Shown one piece after another: positions 1-7,460 of a stretch of DNA of 11,416 nt (the first letter of the stretch is position 1; every line of letters starts with the position of its first letter). A program made the position numbers and the translations under genes. This DNA comes from CAZHOV01 sp964534315 (GTDB lineage Bacteria > Bacteroidota > Bacteroidia > Chitinophagales > Saprospiraceae). Location of the stretch: contig CAZHOV010000183.1 of assembly GCA_964534315.1 (NCBI GenBank), positions 1 to 11,416 of the forward strand, read 5' to 3'. The notes beneath the pieces are model-generated. The model had not been told where the DNA came from. It saw only the letters and a program-made list of their open reading frames with translations, and did not search any database.

Positions 1-2592
1 CAACCCACTATGGACGGAGCTCTTTATGGAAAATTTAAAGGAGCTGAGATCCGGGCGAATTCAGGGGCGCCAGGTGGTGGATTTGCTGTCCGGTTAAGAG
101 GGGTAACCTCCATCTTCGGCGATCAGCAACCTCTTTACATTATGGATGGAGTTTATCTGAATAACTCTGCCATTTCCTTAGGAACAAATATCGTATCCGA
201 GGCTGCCAGAGGTGGTAATGCCTCTACCAACCAGGATGATGCTTCTAATCGAATTGCAGATATTGATCCTGAAGATATTGAAACCATTGAGATCCTCAAA
301 GGAGCCTCTGCCGCTGCTATCTATGGTGCTCGTGCAGCCGGTGGGGTGGTGATCATCAAAACAAAGACCGGAACACCAGGAAAGACCAAAGTCAAATTTG
401 GTCAGTCGTTTGGAATTACTCAGGCTACCAGATTATTAGGTGACAGAGGCTGGGATGAAGCTAAAATTAATGACGTATTCGGACAAGCAGATGTCGATTT
501 ATTCCGTCAAAATGGTATTAACGATTACGAAGAAGAACTTTATGGGAATACAGGTCTTCTTTCTACTTCTCGATTGGAGTTTTCGGGAGGAAATAATAAA
601 GTCAACTTTTTTATCGGCGGGACCTATAAAAATGAAGATGGAATAGTAGACAATACGGGATACGTAAAAGCTGCCGGACGAGCGAATATCGGACTGAACC
701 TGACCGATTGGCTAGATATCGATATTACCTCTAATTATATTAACTCTACTGCAGATCGCGGGTTCTTTAATAATGGTAATGCTAACAGAACGATAGGTTA
801 TGCTCAGGCCTTTACTCGCCCTTGGTATGATTTATTTCCAGATGAAAATGGTGTTTATCCTGCCATTCCTGCTGTTGGTTCTAACGTACTTGAAACGGTT
901 GCCTTAAGTACCAATAGAGAAGAGGTTAATCGTTTGATTGGAGGTATTACCGCTAATGTTCTGCTATTTACCAATAGTAAGAATAGTTTAAAGGCTGTTT
1001 TGAGAGCTGGTCTTGATCAATATACCCTGCGTACGACTTCTATTTTCCCTGGTGATATATCATTCTTTAGAGATCCGGGTAGTTTGAGTGGAGTCTCTAT
1101 CTCGGGAACAAGTATCAATACTAGTTCGAATATCGAAGCTTATCTGGTACACACCTGGTATCCCACAAGTGATTTCACATTCAGAACTTCAGCCGGGGTT
1201 ATCCAATTAGATTTTGATTTGAATACGGTGGTTACCACGGCTTCCAACCTTAATGGTTCGCAAACCAATATTGATCAATCCGGAAACGTACAAGCTATTC
1301 AAAATAGAGTAATTCAGCAGGATAAAGGATTTTTCGTTCAAGAGGAGTTCAATTGGAGAGACCGTATTGTAGCTACTGTAGGAGTGAGAGCTGATAAATC
1401 ATCGAATAATGGTGATCCCAACGAGCTTTATTATTATCCAAAGGCTAATATTGCCCTCAATCTGCATGAGTTTGATTTTTGGAATGTAGGGCAGTGGAGC
1501 CAGTTTAAACTAAGAGCTGCCTTCGGCCAATCTGCTCGTTTCGCTAATTTTGATGCCCGGTTCACGGCATTTTCAGGTACCGCTATCACTGGTCCTGGAG
1601 GACAAACTCTTGGAGGAATTCAAACCGATCCTCTGAGAGGTAATTCTATGGTTGAGCCAGAAACTCAAACAGAGATTGAGTTCGGTACAGATATTGGATT
1701 CTTTGATAACCGATTATCCATTGACTTTACTTACTACATTAAAACAATAGATGATCTTTTATTAGAAGCTCGAGTTGCTCAATCAACAGGTTGGACCCGA
1801 CAGGTAATTAATAGCGGTGAACTTGAAAACAGAGGAATAGAGATTGGATTGAATGCCACGCCAATACAAGGTGATTTCAACTGGAATACAACGATTAACT
1901 GGTGGCAAAATCGCTCTGAAGTCATATCGCTGGGCGAAAATGTGGATGCCTTTAACCTGGGAGGTTTTGCAGCTAGTTTAGGACAGTATCGTATTGAAGA
2001 AGGCCAGCCTGCAACCCAGTTAGTGGGTACCTATCCTGCCGAAGCTTGTCCAAATGGAGATTGTTCTGAGATTGATCCAAATGGAGATGGTTTTGCTGTT
2101 TACGGAGATGCCGAAGCCGATTTTAACATGTCTTGGTTAAATACCCTTCAGTATAATAATGTTGAGCTATTCTTCTTAATTCACTGGAAACAAGGCGGAG
2201 ATGCAATTAACCTCAGTACACTTCTTTATGATCTAGGCGGGTTAACATGGGATTATGATGACACCGACCTGGATCCCGACGGAGAAGAAACCAATGGTGA
2301 GTACCGCGTTAATAGCTTCCTGGCTGGTGATGCCAGCCCTTGGATCGAAGATGCAGGGTATATTCGTTTAAGAGAAATTGGATTGTATTACACATTGCCA
2401 AAATCCTTATTTAATGATAAGGCTAGAGTTAAGGTTGGTGTTTCCGGAAGAAATTTAATCAATATTTTTGATTACAACAGTTATGATCCGGAGGTCTCTA
2501 ACTTTGGTAGTAACGTTTTGGCTAACTCTGTAGAGGTTACTCCTTATCCTGCAAACAGAAGAATCCTCTTCCATCTAACGGCTAATTTCTAG
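1..2592 (+). CDS. SusC/RagA-family TonB-dependent outer-membrane transporter (5' partial)
   Basis: This is the channel half of a SusCD nutrient importer, an outer-membrane beta-barrel that takes up oligomers or peptides using energy from TonB/ExbBD. The frame is open from base 1, so the ATG at 10 is internal; the signal peptide, carboxypeptidase-D-like domain and first part of the plug lie outside the window. About 863 residues are visible. The plug is recognisable from RANSGAPGGGFAVRLRGV, then QPLYIMDGVYLNN, and ends with IEILKGASAAAIYGARAAGG and VVIIKTKTG near residue 120. The rest is barrel strands, including the typical VEPETQTEIEFGTDIGFF stretch. The chain ends FHLTANF with a terminal Phe, as usual for outer-membrane barrels. 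A CPNGDC pair near residue 683 is followed by a DPNGDG calcium-loop-like motif. The susD partner follows after 124 bp. The substrate cannot be told from the sequence. Confidence 0.95.
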   Translation, partial: QPTMDGALYGKFKGAEIRANSGAPGGGFAVRLRGVTSIFGDQQPLYIMDGVYLNNSAISLGTNIVSEAARGGNASTNQDDASNRIADIDPEDIETIEILKGASAAAIYGARAAGGVVIIKTKTGTPGKTKVKFGQSFGITQATRLLGDRGWDEAKINDVFGQADVDLFRQNGINDYEEELYGNTGLLSTSRLEFSGGNNKVNFFIGGTYKNEDGIVDNTGYVKAAGRANIGLNLTDWLDIDITSNYINSTADRGFFNNGNANRTIGYAQAFTRPWYDLFPDENGVYPAIPAVGSNVLETVALSTNREEVNRLIGGITANVLLFTNSKNSLKAVLRAGLDQYTLRTTSIFPGDISFFRDPGSLSGVSISGTSINTSSNIEAYLVHTWYPTSDFTFRTSAGVIQLDFDLNTVVTTASNLNGSQTNIDQSGNVQAIQNRVIQQDKGFFVQEEFNWRDRIVATVGVRADKSSNNGDPNELYYYPKANIALNLHEFDFWNVGQWSQFKLRAAFGQSARFANFDARFTAFSGTAITGPGGQTLGGIQTDPLRGNSMVEPETQTEIEFGTDIGFFDNRLSIDFTYYIKTIDDLLLEARVAQSTGWTRQVINSGELENRGIEIGLNATPIQGDFNWNTTINWWQNRSEVISLGENVDAFNLGGFAASLGQYRIEEGQPATQLVGTYPAEACPNGDCSEIDPNGDGFAVYGDAEADFNMSWLNTLQYNNVELFFLIHWKQGGDAINLSTLLYDLGGLTWDYDDTDLDPDGEETNGEYRVNSFLAGDASPWIEDAGYIRLREIGLYYTLPKSLFNDKARVKVGVSGRNLINIFDYNSYDPEVSNFGSNVLANSVEVTPYPANRRILFHLTANF

Positions 2593-2692
2593 ATTAAACC
2601 CAATTTTAATTGATTATTTTGAAGGAAAGCAGACCATGTTACAGGAAAAACGAATTATCAATCATAATAAACTTTAGTAACTGTCTCGCTTA

Positions 2693-2708
2693 ATTTTAAA
2701 TTTAAAAT
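2693..2708. repeat. perfect 16-bp AT palindrome upstream of the susD start
   Basis: ATTTTAAATTTAAAAT is its own reverse complement and ends 8 bases before the susD ATG. The gap between the two genes is 124 bp, longer than needed for a tightly coupled pair. The palindrome may be an operator, may simply keep the start region poorly structured, or may be a chance effect of high A+T content. There is no strong Shine-Dalgarno sequence before the ATG, which is normal in Bacteroidota. Confidence 0.3.
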
Positions 2709-2716
2709 ATAGTAAA

Positions 2717-4045
2717 ATGAAAAAAATCATATATATTCTTCCTTTACTTTTCCTGGTCGTTTTCTTTACTGCCTGCGAAATTGAAGAGATAGAAAACCCT
2801 AATGGCCCTTCTTTAGAAAGCCTTGTTGATGGGGCTTCAAGTGAAGATATTCGTTTATTAGCGAATGGGATAGAGTCCTTATTGCGATTTGATGTAGAAT
2901 TTTATTTTTGGACGACCAGTATGGTGGGGCGTGATTACTATGACCTTACCGGAACAGACCCTCGTTATACAGGGGAGATCCTTGGAGAAGCTGGTGGTCC
3001 ATTGGATAATAACGGATTCTTAACCACAAGGCATTACACGGCTGCATACAAGGTGATCCGAAATGCAAATATTCTGTTGGAAGCTTCCAGAAATTCCGAA
3101 TTTCCATACAGTGCAGCCGAATTGAATGGGATTAGTGGATACGCTAAAACCATTCAGGCATATCAGTATCTTTTACTATTAAATCGACAGTTTCAAAACG
3201 GTATCCGTTTTGACGTTGTCGATCCGGATAATCTGGGGCCTTTCATCGGCTACGATGAGGGATTAAATCGCATTCAAGCCTTATTGACTGAAGCCAACAC
3301 CGAATTGAGCAATGCCGGTGATGAATTTGTCTTTACCTTATCCGCAGGTTTTGAAGGCTTTAATACTCCAGCTACGTTTTCTCTGTTTAATCGGGCAATT
3401 GCTACACGAGTTTCTCTTTATCAAGATGATCCTCAAGGTGTTTTAACAAACATTAAGAATTCTTTCTTTGATCTGGCGGGCGATTTAGACGCGGGTGTTT
3501 ACCACGTCTTCGGAACTTCGGGGAACGATCTTAGAAATCCGTTATTTACCATCCCGGATGTAGACCTTTATATGGCACAAGAGGATTGGGTAACAAGCGC
3601 AGAACCTGGTGATACCAGAGTAGGAGAAAATGTGAAGCACTTGATCGATACGGAAACGGGTGATTCAACTTCGGCTTCCTTAGCAGGATTAATGAGTCGC
3701 TACCAAGTCATTAAGTACAATACGGATACAGATCCTGTACCAATAATCCGTAATGAGGAATTAGTACTCATTTATGCTGAAGCCAATATTGGTATCAATA
3801 ATGCTGAAACAGTAAAAGCTATCAATGTGGTAAGGAATGCCGCCGGATTAGGCGATTATGCCGGAGACCCTAATGATAATAATGCTTTGTTGGATGAAGT
3901 TGTTAAACAACGTCGCTACGCCCTTTATGCCGAAGGTCATCGTTGGATCGATCTGAGAAGGTTGGGAAGACTATCGGATATCGTCATAGACCGCGCAGGA
4001 AGTATTGTACACACACAGTTTCCTACTCCTGTAGATGAACTTTAA
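2717..4045 (+). CDS. SusD/RagB-family outer-membrane lipoprotein
   Basis: This is the surface-exposed substrate-binding lid that works with the upstream SusC channel. The ATG is followed by a lipoprotein signal: MKKI, a hydrophobic run of about 15 residues and the lipobox FTAC, so Cys20 should be the lipidated N-terminus. Residues EIEEIENPNGPS after the Cys act as a flexible tether. The helical TPR-like core includes YTAAYKVIRNANILLE and later IRNEELVLIYAEANI. The C-terminal SusD signature is clear in VVKQRRYALYAEGHRWIDLRRLGR. At 442 residues it is at the short end of the family, which is often 450-600. It stops right after QFPTPVDEL, where many members continue with a short NPNL..NPGY-like tail. 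No glycosidase, peptidase or sensor gene follows, so the cargo is unknown. A hairpin lies 14 bp past the stop. Confidence 0.95.
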   Translation: MKKIIYILPLLFLVVFFTACEIEEIENPNGPSLESLVDGASSEDIRLLANGIESLLRFDVEFYFWTTSMVGRDYYDLTGTDPRYTGEILGEAGGPLDNNGFLTTRHYTAAYKVIRNANILLEASRNSEFPYSAAELNGISGYAKTIQAYQYLLLLNRQFQNGIRFDVVDPDNLGPFIGYDEGLNRIQALLTEANTELSNAGDEFVFTLSAGFEGFNTPATFSLFNRAIATRVSLYQDDPQGVLTNIKNSFFDLAGDLDAGVYHVFGTSGNDLRNPLFTIPDVDLYMAQEDWVTSAEPGDTRVGENVKHLIDTETGDSTSASLAGLMSRYQVIKYNTDTDPVPIIRNEELVLIYAEANIGINNAETVKAINVVRNAAGLGDYAGDPNDNNALLDEVVKQRRYALYAEGHRWIDLRRLGRLSDIVIDRAGSIVHTQFPTPVDEL

Positions 4046-4059
4046 ATGTTTTTAACGAG

Positions 4060-4094
4060 GGTGGCTCATAACATCTTTGGTGTTACGAGCCACC
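4060..4094. terminator. hairpin between convergent genes, copy 1 of a shared 29-nt core
   Basis: A 14-bp stem (4060-4073 with 4081-4094) encloses the 7-nt loop TCTTTGG. There is one imperfect pair, A4068 opposite C4086, which becomes a G-U wobble in RNA made from the minus strand. The hairpin lies just after the susD stop and contains the stop codon of the converging small gene. No clean U-tract follows on either strand, so factor-independent termination is plausible but not certain. The core 4063-4091 matches 9209-9237. Confidence 0.6.
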
Positions 4095-4386
4095 AAACTT
4101 TCTTCTTTGAGGGCATTGTTTCTAATAAAGTATTTTGCCTTTTCCGGTGATAGAGAAATATTGCGGCAGCAATTCGTTCTTCTTCATTGATCAAAATATT
4201 CTCTAAAGTAAGGACGGATTGACTGGTATCCTTAAATAACTGCCGGTAAAAATCTCCTGCCGGCATTCTTCCGTATAAGGGTGAGTAAAAGAGGTCTTGT
4301 TTATCAAACAATTTCATAAGCTTATGAAGATTAGCTTCTTCCAAAGCTTGTAGGTAAGTTTTTACCGCGAGCATGTATTGAGCCAT
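4066..4386 (-). CDS. small NTF2/SnoaL-like protein, probably truncated at its 3' end
   Basis: The 106-residue product resembles the N-terminal two thirds of an NTF2-like (SnoaL-type) cone-fold protein: an opening helix YLQALEEANLHKLMKLFD, then LFYSPLYGRMPAGDFYRQLF, and a strand pair through residues 58-80 ending AAAIFLYH. Family members normally go on for about 35 more residues with a D-x-F and a final strand. Instead, the frame from residue 81 is basic and unlike the family, and its last nine codons and TGA lie inside the hairpin at 4060-4094. The same DNA in another minus frame reads KAKYFIRNNALKEES, then VARNTKDVMSHPR and TAA at 4052-4054, which looks more protein-like but does not restore the fold. 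The family covers small binding proteins and enzymes, so no function is assigned. It may be a decaying gene. It diverges from the decarboxylase, with 104 bp between the two starts. Confidence 0.6.
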   Translation of the reverse strand: MAQYMLAVKTYLQALEEANLHKLMKLFDKQDLFYSPLYGRMPAGDFYRQLFKDTSQSVLTLENILINEEERIAAAIFLYHRKRQNTLLETMPSKKKVWWLVTPKML

Positions 4387-4477
4387 CTTTTTACCTTTAA
4401 ACTAATGGTTTTTGATAATTAATCAAATTAGAAAATAATACCTATCTCCTTATTCTCAAGACTCAAGACTTATTTCG

Positions 4478-4485
4478 TAATTTCG
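4478..4485 (+). promoter_or_regulatory. possible Bacteroidota -7 box for the decarboxylase
   Basis: TAATTTCG matches the Bacteroidota -7 consensus TAnnTTTG with one mismatch. It ends five bases before the ATG, so transcription would start almost at the start codon and the mRNA would be nearly leaderless. No matching TTG -33 element is evident. A tandem ACTCAAG pair lies just upstream. Support is weak. Confidence 0.25.
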
Positions 4486-4490
4486 TCCTT

Positions 4491-5945
4491 ATGAAAGGAC
4501 TAATTAACGAACTAGAAAAGGTAGCTCGAACGCTAGAGCCACACCCAAAATTGAGGTCTAACTGGACCACGCAGGTACATGATTACGCAGGCGCGTTTAT
4601 TGATTCCCTGGAACACCGAAAAGCTTATCTGGAAACGGAAGATAAAGGGAAAGGAATTCTTGATTATCCTTTTTCCGATCAAGGACGACGTGTGGAGGAA
4701 TTGATCCATATCCTGCATCAGCATGTTGCCGAACCGGGCCTAGCGCCTGCTTCCGGAGGCCACCTGGGGTATATCCCAGGGGGAGGGGTTTATCCAACCG
4801 CTCTGGGTGATTATCTGGCAGCCGTGACCAATGAATATGCAGGCATCTATTTTGCCGGACCAGGAGCTGTACGTATAGAGAACATGCTTATCCGCTGGAT
4901 GTGCCAATTGGTCGGCTTTCCCGAGACAGCGCTTGGCAACCTGACATCGGGAGGATCTATTGCTAATCTGGTCGCTATAACAACTGCAAGAGATGCTCTT
5001 GGAATATCTTCCAAAAAAGTTAGTGATTCAGTCATTTACCTAACCCATCAGGCACACCACTCCCTACAGAAAGCGATCCGTATCGCCGGCCTGGGAGAAG
5101 CCAAACACGTCTATATCGATCTTGATGAGCATTTTAGAATGGATGCCCGGGCGCTGGAAAAAGCGATGAAGGCAGATAAGGCAAAGGGGCTGACGCCTTT
5201 TCTTGTTTGTGCATCTGCTGGGACTACTGATACCGGAGCCATTGATCCGATGGATGACATAGCGGCGATCGCTCAAAAACAGGGTGCCTGGTTTCATGTA
5301 GATGCTGCCTATGGTGGTTTTTTTATATTAGCTGATGAAGTCAAGAACGACTTTAAAGGAATCGAAAAAGCAGATTCAGTCACCATAGATCCACATAAAG
5401 GACTATTTCTGGCTTATGGTCTGGGAGCGGTTTTGATCAAGGATGTGGAAACGCTTCAAAATACGCATTATTACAAAGCCAACTACATGCAAGATGTCAT
5501 TGATGAAGCCCATGAGCCTTCCCCTGCCGACCTATCGCCTGAGTTGACCAAACATTTTAGGGGACTACGGTTGTGGTTGCCTTTGCAATTATACGGATTG
5601 GCTCCCTTTAAAGCTGCTCTTCGCGAAAAGCTCTGGTTATGCCGGTATTTTTACCAGGAAGTCCAAAAATTGGGCTTTGAGGTCGGTCCCGAGCCGGAAT
5701 TGTCGGTGATGATCTATCGTTATGTCCCGGAGCATGGAGATGCAAATGCATTTAATGCAAAACTGATTGAAGAAATCCGAAAAGATGGGCGCGTATTTCT
5801 CTCTTCGACTTCTATTGACGGGGTATACTGGCTCCGGTTGGCGGTGCTCAGTTTCAGAACGCATATGGACACGATTGAAAAATGCCTGGAGGTATTGAAA
5901 GAAAAAGTACAATACCTGGAAATGGCTCAAATAAGTAAGAGCTAG
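4491..5945 (+). CDS. PLP-dependent group II amino-acid decarboxylase (aromatic-L-amino-acid decarboxylase-like)
   Basis: A cytosolic fold-type I PLP enzyme of 484 residues, the usual length for the DDC/tyrosine/glutamate decarboxylase family, expected to release CO2 from an amino acid and give the amine. The key residues are present. LTSGGSIANL at 151-160 is the phosphate-binding region. His189 in LTHQAHHS is the residue that stacks on the cofactor. SAGTTDTGAIDP lies at 242-253. Asp271 in HVDAAYGG pairs with the pyridine nitrogen. Lys303 in DPHKGLF is the Schiff-base lysine; the family more often has HKW or HKT there, and this one has HKG. The C-terminal domain ends with RLAVLSFRTHMDTIEKCLEVL. 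The substrate (Tyr, Trp, DOPA, Glu or other) cannot be read from the motifs. The gene appears monocistronic, and its stop overlaps the stop of the converging methyltransferase. Confidence 0.93.
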   Translation: MKGLINELEKVARTLEPHPKLRSNWTTQVHDYAGAFIDSLEHRKAYLETEDKGKGILDYPFSDQGRRVEELIHILHQHVAEPGLAPASGGHLGYIPGGGVYPTALGDYLAAVTNEYAGIYFAGPGAVRIENMLIRWMCQLVGFPETALGNLTSGGSIANLVAITTARDALGISSKKVSDSVIYLTHQAHHSLQKAIRIAGLGEAKHVYIDLDEHFRMDARALEKAMKADKAKGLTPFLVCASAGTTDTGAIDPMDDIAAIAQKQGAWFHVDAAYGGFFILADEVKNDFKGIEKADSVTIDPHKGLFLAYGLGAVLIKDVETLQNTHYYKANYMQDVIDEAHEPSPADLSPELTKHFRGLRLWLPLQLYGLAPFKAALREKLWLCRYFYQEVQKLGFEVGPEPELSVMIYRYVPEHGDANAFNAKLIEEIRKDGRVFLSSTSIDGVYWLRLAVLSFRTHMDTIEKCLEVLKEKVQYLEMAQISKS

Positions 5946-7090
5946 CTTGTGGATTTCGTCCGTTTCTTGCTGCCTTGATACAGTTCGTACCCATGGTATT
6001 TGCATTCAAGGGCTCCGTTAAACAGCGTGTGTTTTTTGGAAGGTTTTAGGCCTATGGATTTTATAGCTTCCATATTAGAGGAGATAATCCAGGCGTTGAA
6101 ACCAGCATATGCTTGTTTTAAGTGATCTCCGATTGACTTGTAAAATTTTTCCGGATCGTTCGATTTCAGTCGTTCGTCATAAGGAGGATTGGTAATCAAT
6201 GTACCTGGTGGGGGAGGAGGCGTTAGTTTCTCGAAAGTACTTTTTTGAAAATAGATCTTATCTTCAACCTGGGCTGCTGAAGCATTTATTTGCGCCTTTT
6301 TAAAGGCTGCCAGATTTTTGTCCGAACCATATATATCGGGGCCTTCTGTTTTGATCTTTTGTTTGGCTTCATTAAGAACGTTTTCCCAAAGCTGCTGGTC
6401 GTAGTCGGCCCACTTTTGAAAGGCAAATTGTTGATTAGAGAGTTGTGGTGGAATTTGATAGGCAAAAAGCGCGGCTTCGATAGGAAGTGTTCCTGATCCA
6501 CACATGGGGTCGATAAACGTTGATTTTCCGTCATAACCTGAAAGCAGGATCAAACCGGCTGCCAAGACTTCATTAATGGGCGCATCGACTGTCTGAATCC
6601 GGTAGCCTCTCTGATGTAGCGATCTGCCAGAGCTATCGAGAGAAATGGAGCAATCCTGCTCATTAATGTGAAGGTGGAACCGAACGGTTGGTACTTTGAT
6701 ATTTACATTAGGTCGTTTACTATATTTTTTTCTAAACCAGTCAGCGATAGCATCTTTAAGTTTTAGGCCTGCATATTTGGAGTGGGAAAAATCTTTGGAA
6801 TGGGTTACTGCATCTATAGCAAAAGTATCTTCAAGCCCCATGTATTGCTCCCAGTTGATCTTTAGCGCTTTACGGTACAATTCGTCTTCGTTTCGCGCAG
6901 TAAATTCGTGCGTGGACTGAAGAATCCGAAGAGCCGTCCTTAGTTCTAAATTAGCCTTATAGAGTAGTGCTTTATCTCCTTCAAATTGCACTCCCCGTTT
7001 CAAGGGAACTACATTTTTCCCTCCCAGGTGATTGATCTCTCTGGCAAGCATTGATTCTAATCCCGCTAATGTTTTAACAATTATTTTCAA
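5942..7090 (-). CDS. THUMP-domain SAM-dependent RNA methyltransferase (COG0116, RlmL N-domain/YpsC-like)
   Basis: Predicted to methylate a base in rRNA or tRNA with S-adenosylmethionine. The 382 residues show a ferredoxin-like and THUMP RNA-binding region (about 1-155), then a Rossmann methyltransferase domain. Motif I is DPMCGSGTLPIEAAL from 194, the acidic motif II is near IYGSDKN, and motif IV is NPPYDERL at 301-308, typical of N2-guanine or N6-adenine methylation. E. coli RlmL carries this domain in a longer fusion; the length here fits the stand-alone YpsC-like form. A PPPPP run sits at 291-295. The start is TTG at 7088-7090: it gives the expected KIIVKTLAGLE N-terminus, and an in-frame stop lies nine codons upstream with no ATG between. 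A weak -7-like TATCTTTT (7095-7102) ends just before it. The exact target base is not determined. Confidence 0.92.
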   Translation of the reverse strand: MKIIVKTLAGLESMLAREINHLGGKNVVPLKRGVQFEGDKALLYKANLELRTALRILQSTHEFTARNEDELYRKALKINWEQYMGLEDTFAIDAVTHSKDFSHSKYAGLKLKDAIADWFRKKYSKRPNVNIKVPTVRFHLHINEQDCSISLDSSGRSLHQRGYRIQTVDAPINEVLAAGLILLSGYDGKSTFIDPMCGSGTLPIEAALFAYQIPPQLSNQQFAFQKWADYDQQLWENVLNEAKQKIKTEGPDIYGSDKNLAAFKKAQINASAAQVEDKIYFQKSTFEKLTPPPPPGTLITNPPYDERLKSNDPEKFYKSIGDHLKQAYAGFNAWIISSNMEAIKSIGLKPSKKHTLFNGALECKYHGYELYQGSKKRTKSTS

Positions 7091-7167
7091 CGTAAAAAGA
7101 TATTTGAAGGTTTATCGTGATAACATCATCCAATCGTAGTTGGTCAGGCAGTCGAATTCATTATTCA

Positions 7168-7250
7168 TTGCACACTATTCATTGCACATTGCACATTGCA
7201 CATTACACATTGCACATTGCACATTGCACATTGCACATTGCACATTACTA
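7168..7250. repeat. heptanucleotide tandem array (ATTGCAC)n
   Basis: From 7181 to 7243 there are nine head-to-tail heptamers. Eight are ATTGCAC and the fourth is ATTACAC. A degenerate copy ATTACTA (7244-7250) follows, and broken copies mixed with ATTATTC and CTATTC precede it from about 7161. The array has no spacers, so it is not a CRISPR. It fills most of the space between the methyltransferase start and the small gene at 7248-7376. Such short tandem repeats change copy number by replication slippage. Confidence 0.9.
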
Positions 7251-7376
7251 ACTCCCCATCGCACATTTTCCGGCCCAAAAGATAATGGCCAGCCAGACTA
7301 ATCCTTTGATCAGAAAGAAAAGAAAACCTGCAACTCCGAGTCTTTGCAACCAGACTTTTACTTTATTATTTGACAT
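7248..7376 (-). CDS. 42-residue single-span membrane protein
   Basis: An ATG at 7374-7376 opens a 42-codon frame ending at TAG 7248-7250. The protein begins MSNNKVKVWLQRLGVAGFLF, with a short basic amphipathic start (K5, K7, R12). A hydrophobic segment from about residue 13 to 37 follows, interrupted by one Lys, with several Trp (WLAIIFWAG), and then a short KCAMGS tail. This composition is very unlikely in random intergenic DNA. I have an unverified impression that similar 40-residue proteins occur in other Bacteroidota. It lies 84 bp downstream of the carboxylase on the same strand and could be co-transcribed or have its own promoter. Its stop codon falls in the last degenerate unit of the heptamer array. 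The function is unknown; the protein is probably in the inner membrane with its N-terminus in the cytoplasm. Confidence 0.72.
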   Translation of the reverse strand: MSNNKVKVWLQRLGVAGFLFFLIKGLVWLAIIFWAGKCAMGS

Positions 7377-7460
7377 GTTTTAATTGTTTGTTGTGGTAAA
7401 ATAAAATGATCACAATAAGTTCATCATCAACTATTTACCAATAAACTACCAAAACAGGGA

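Noticed and set aside
2636..2677. 13-codon mini-ORF (MLQEKRIINHNKL) between susC and susD with a GGA-containing sequence upstream
   Set aside because: Too short to support, with no compositional signal. Such mini-ORFs are common by chance in AT-rich gaps.
4060..4094. Integron attC site
   Set aside because: The TAACA/TGTTA inner arms are suggestive, but there is no paired R/L box arrangement with unpaired bases and no integrase or cassette structure.
7168..7250. CRISPR-like array
   Set aside because: The units are 7 bp, contiguous and without unique spacers, and no cas gene is present. It is a simple tandem repeat.
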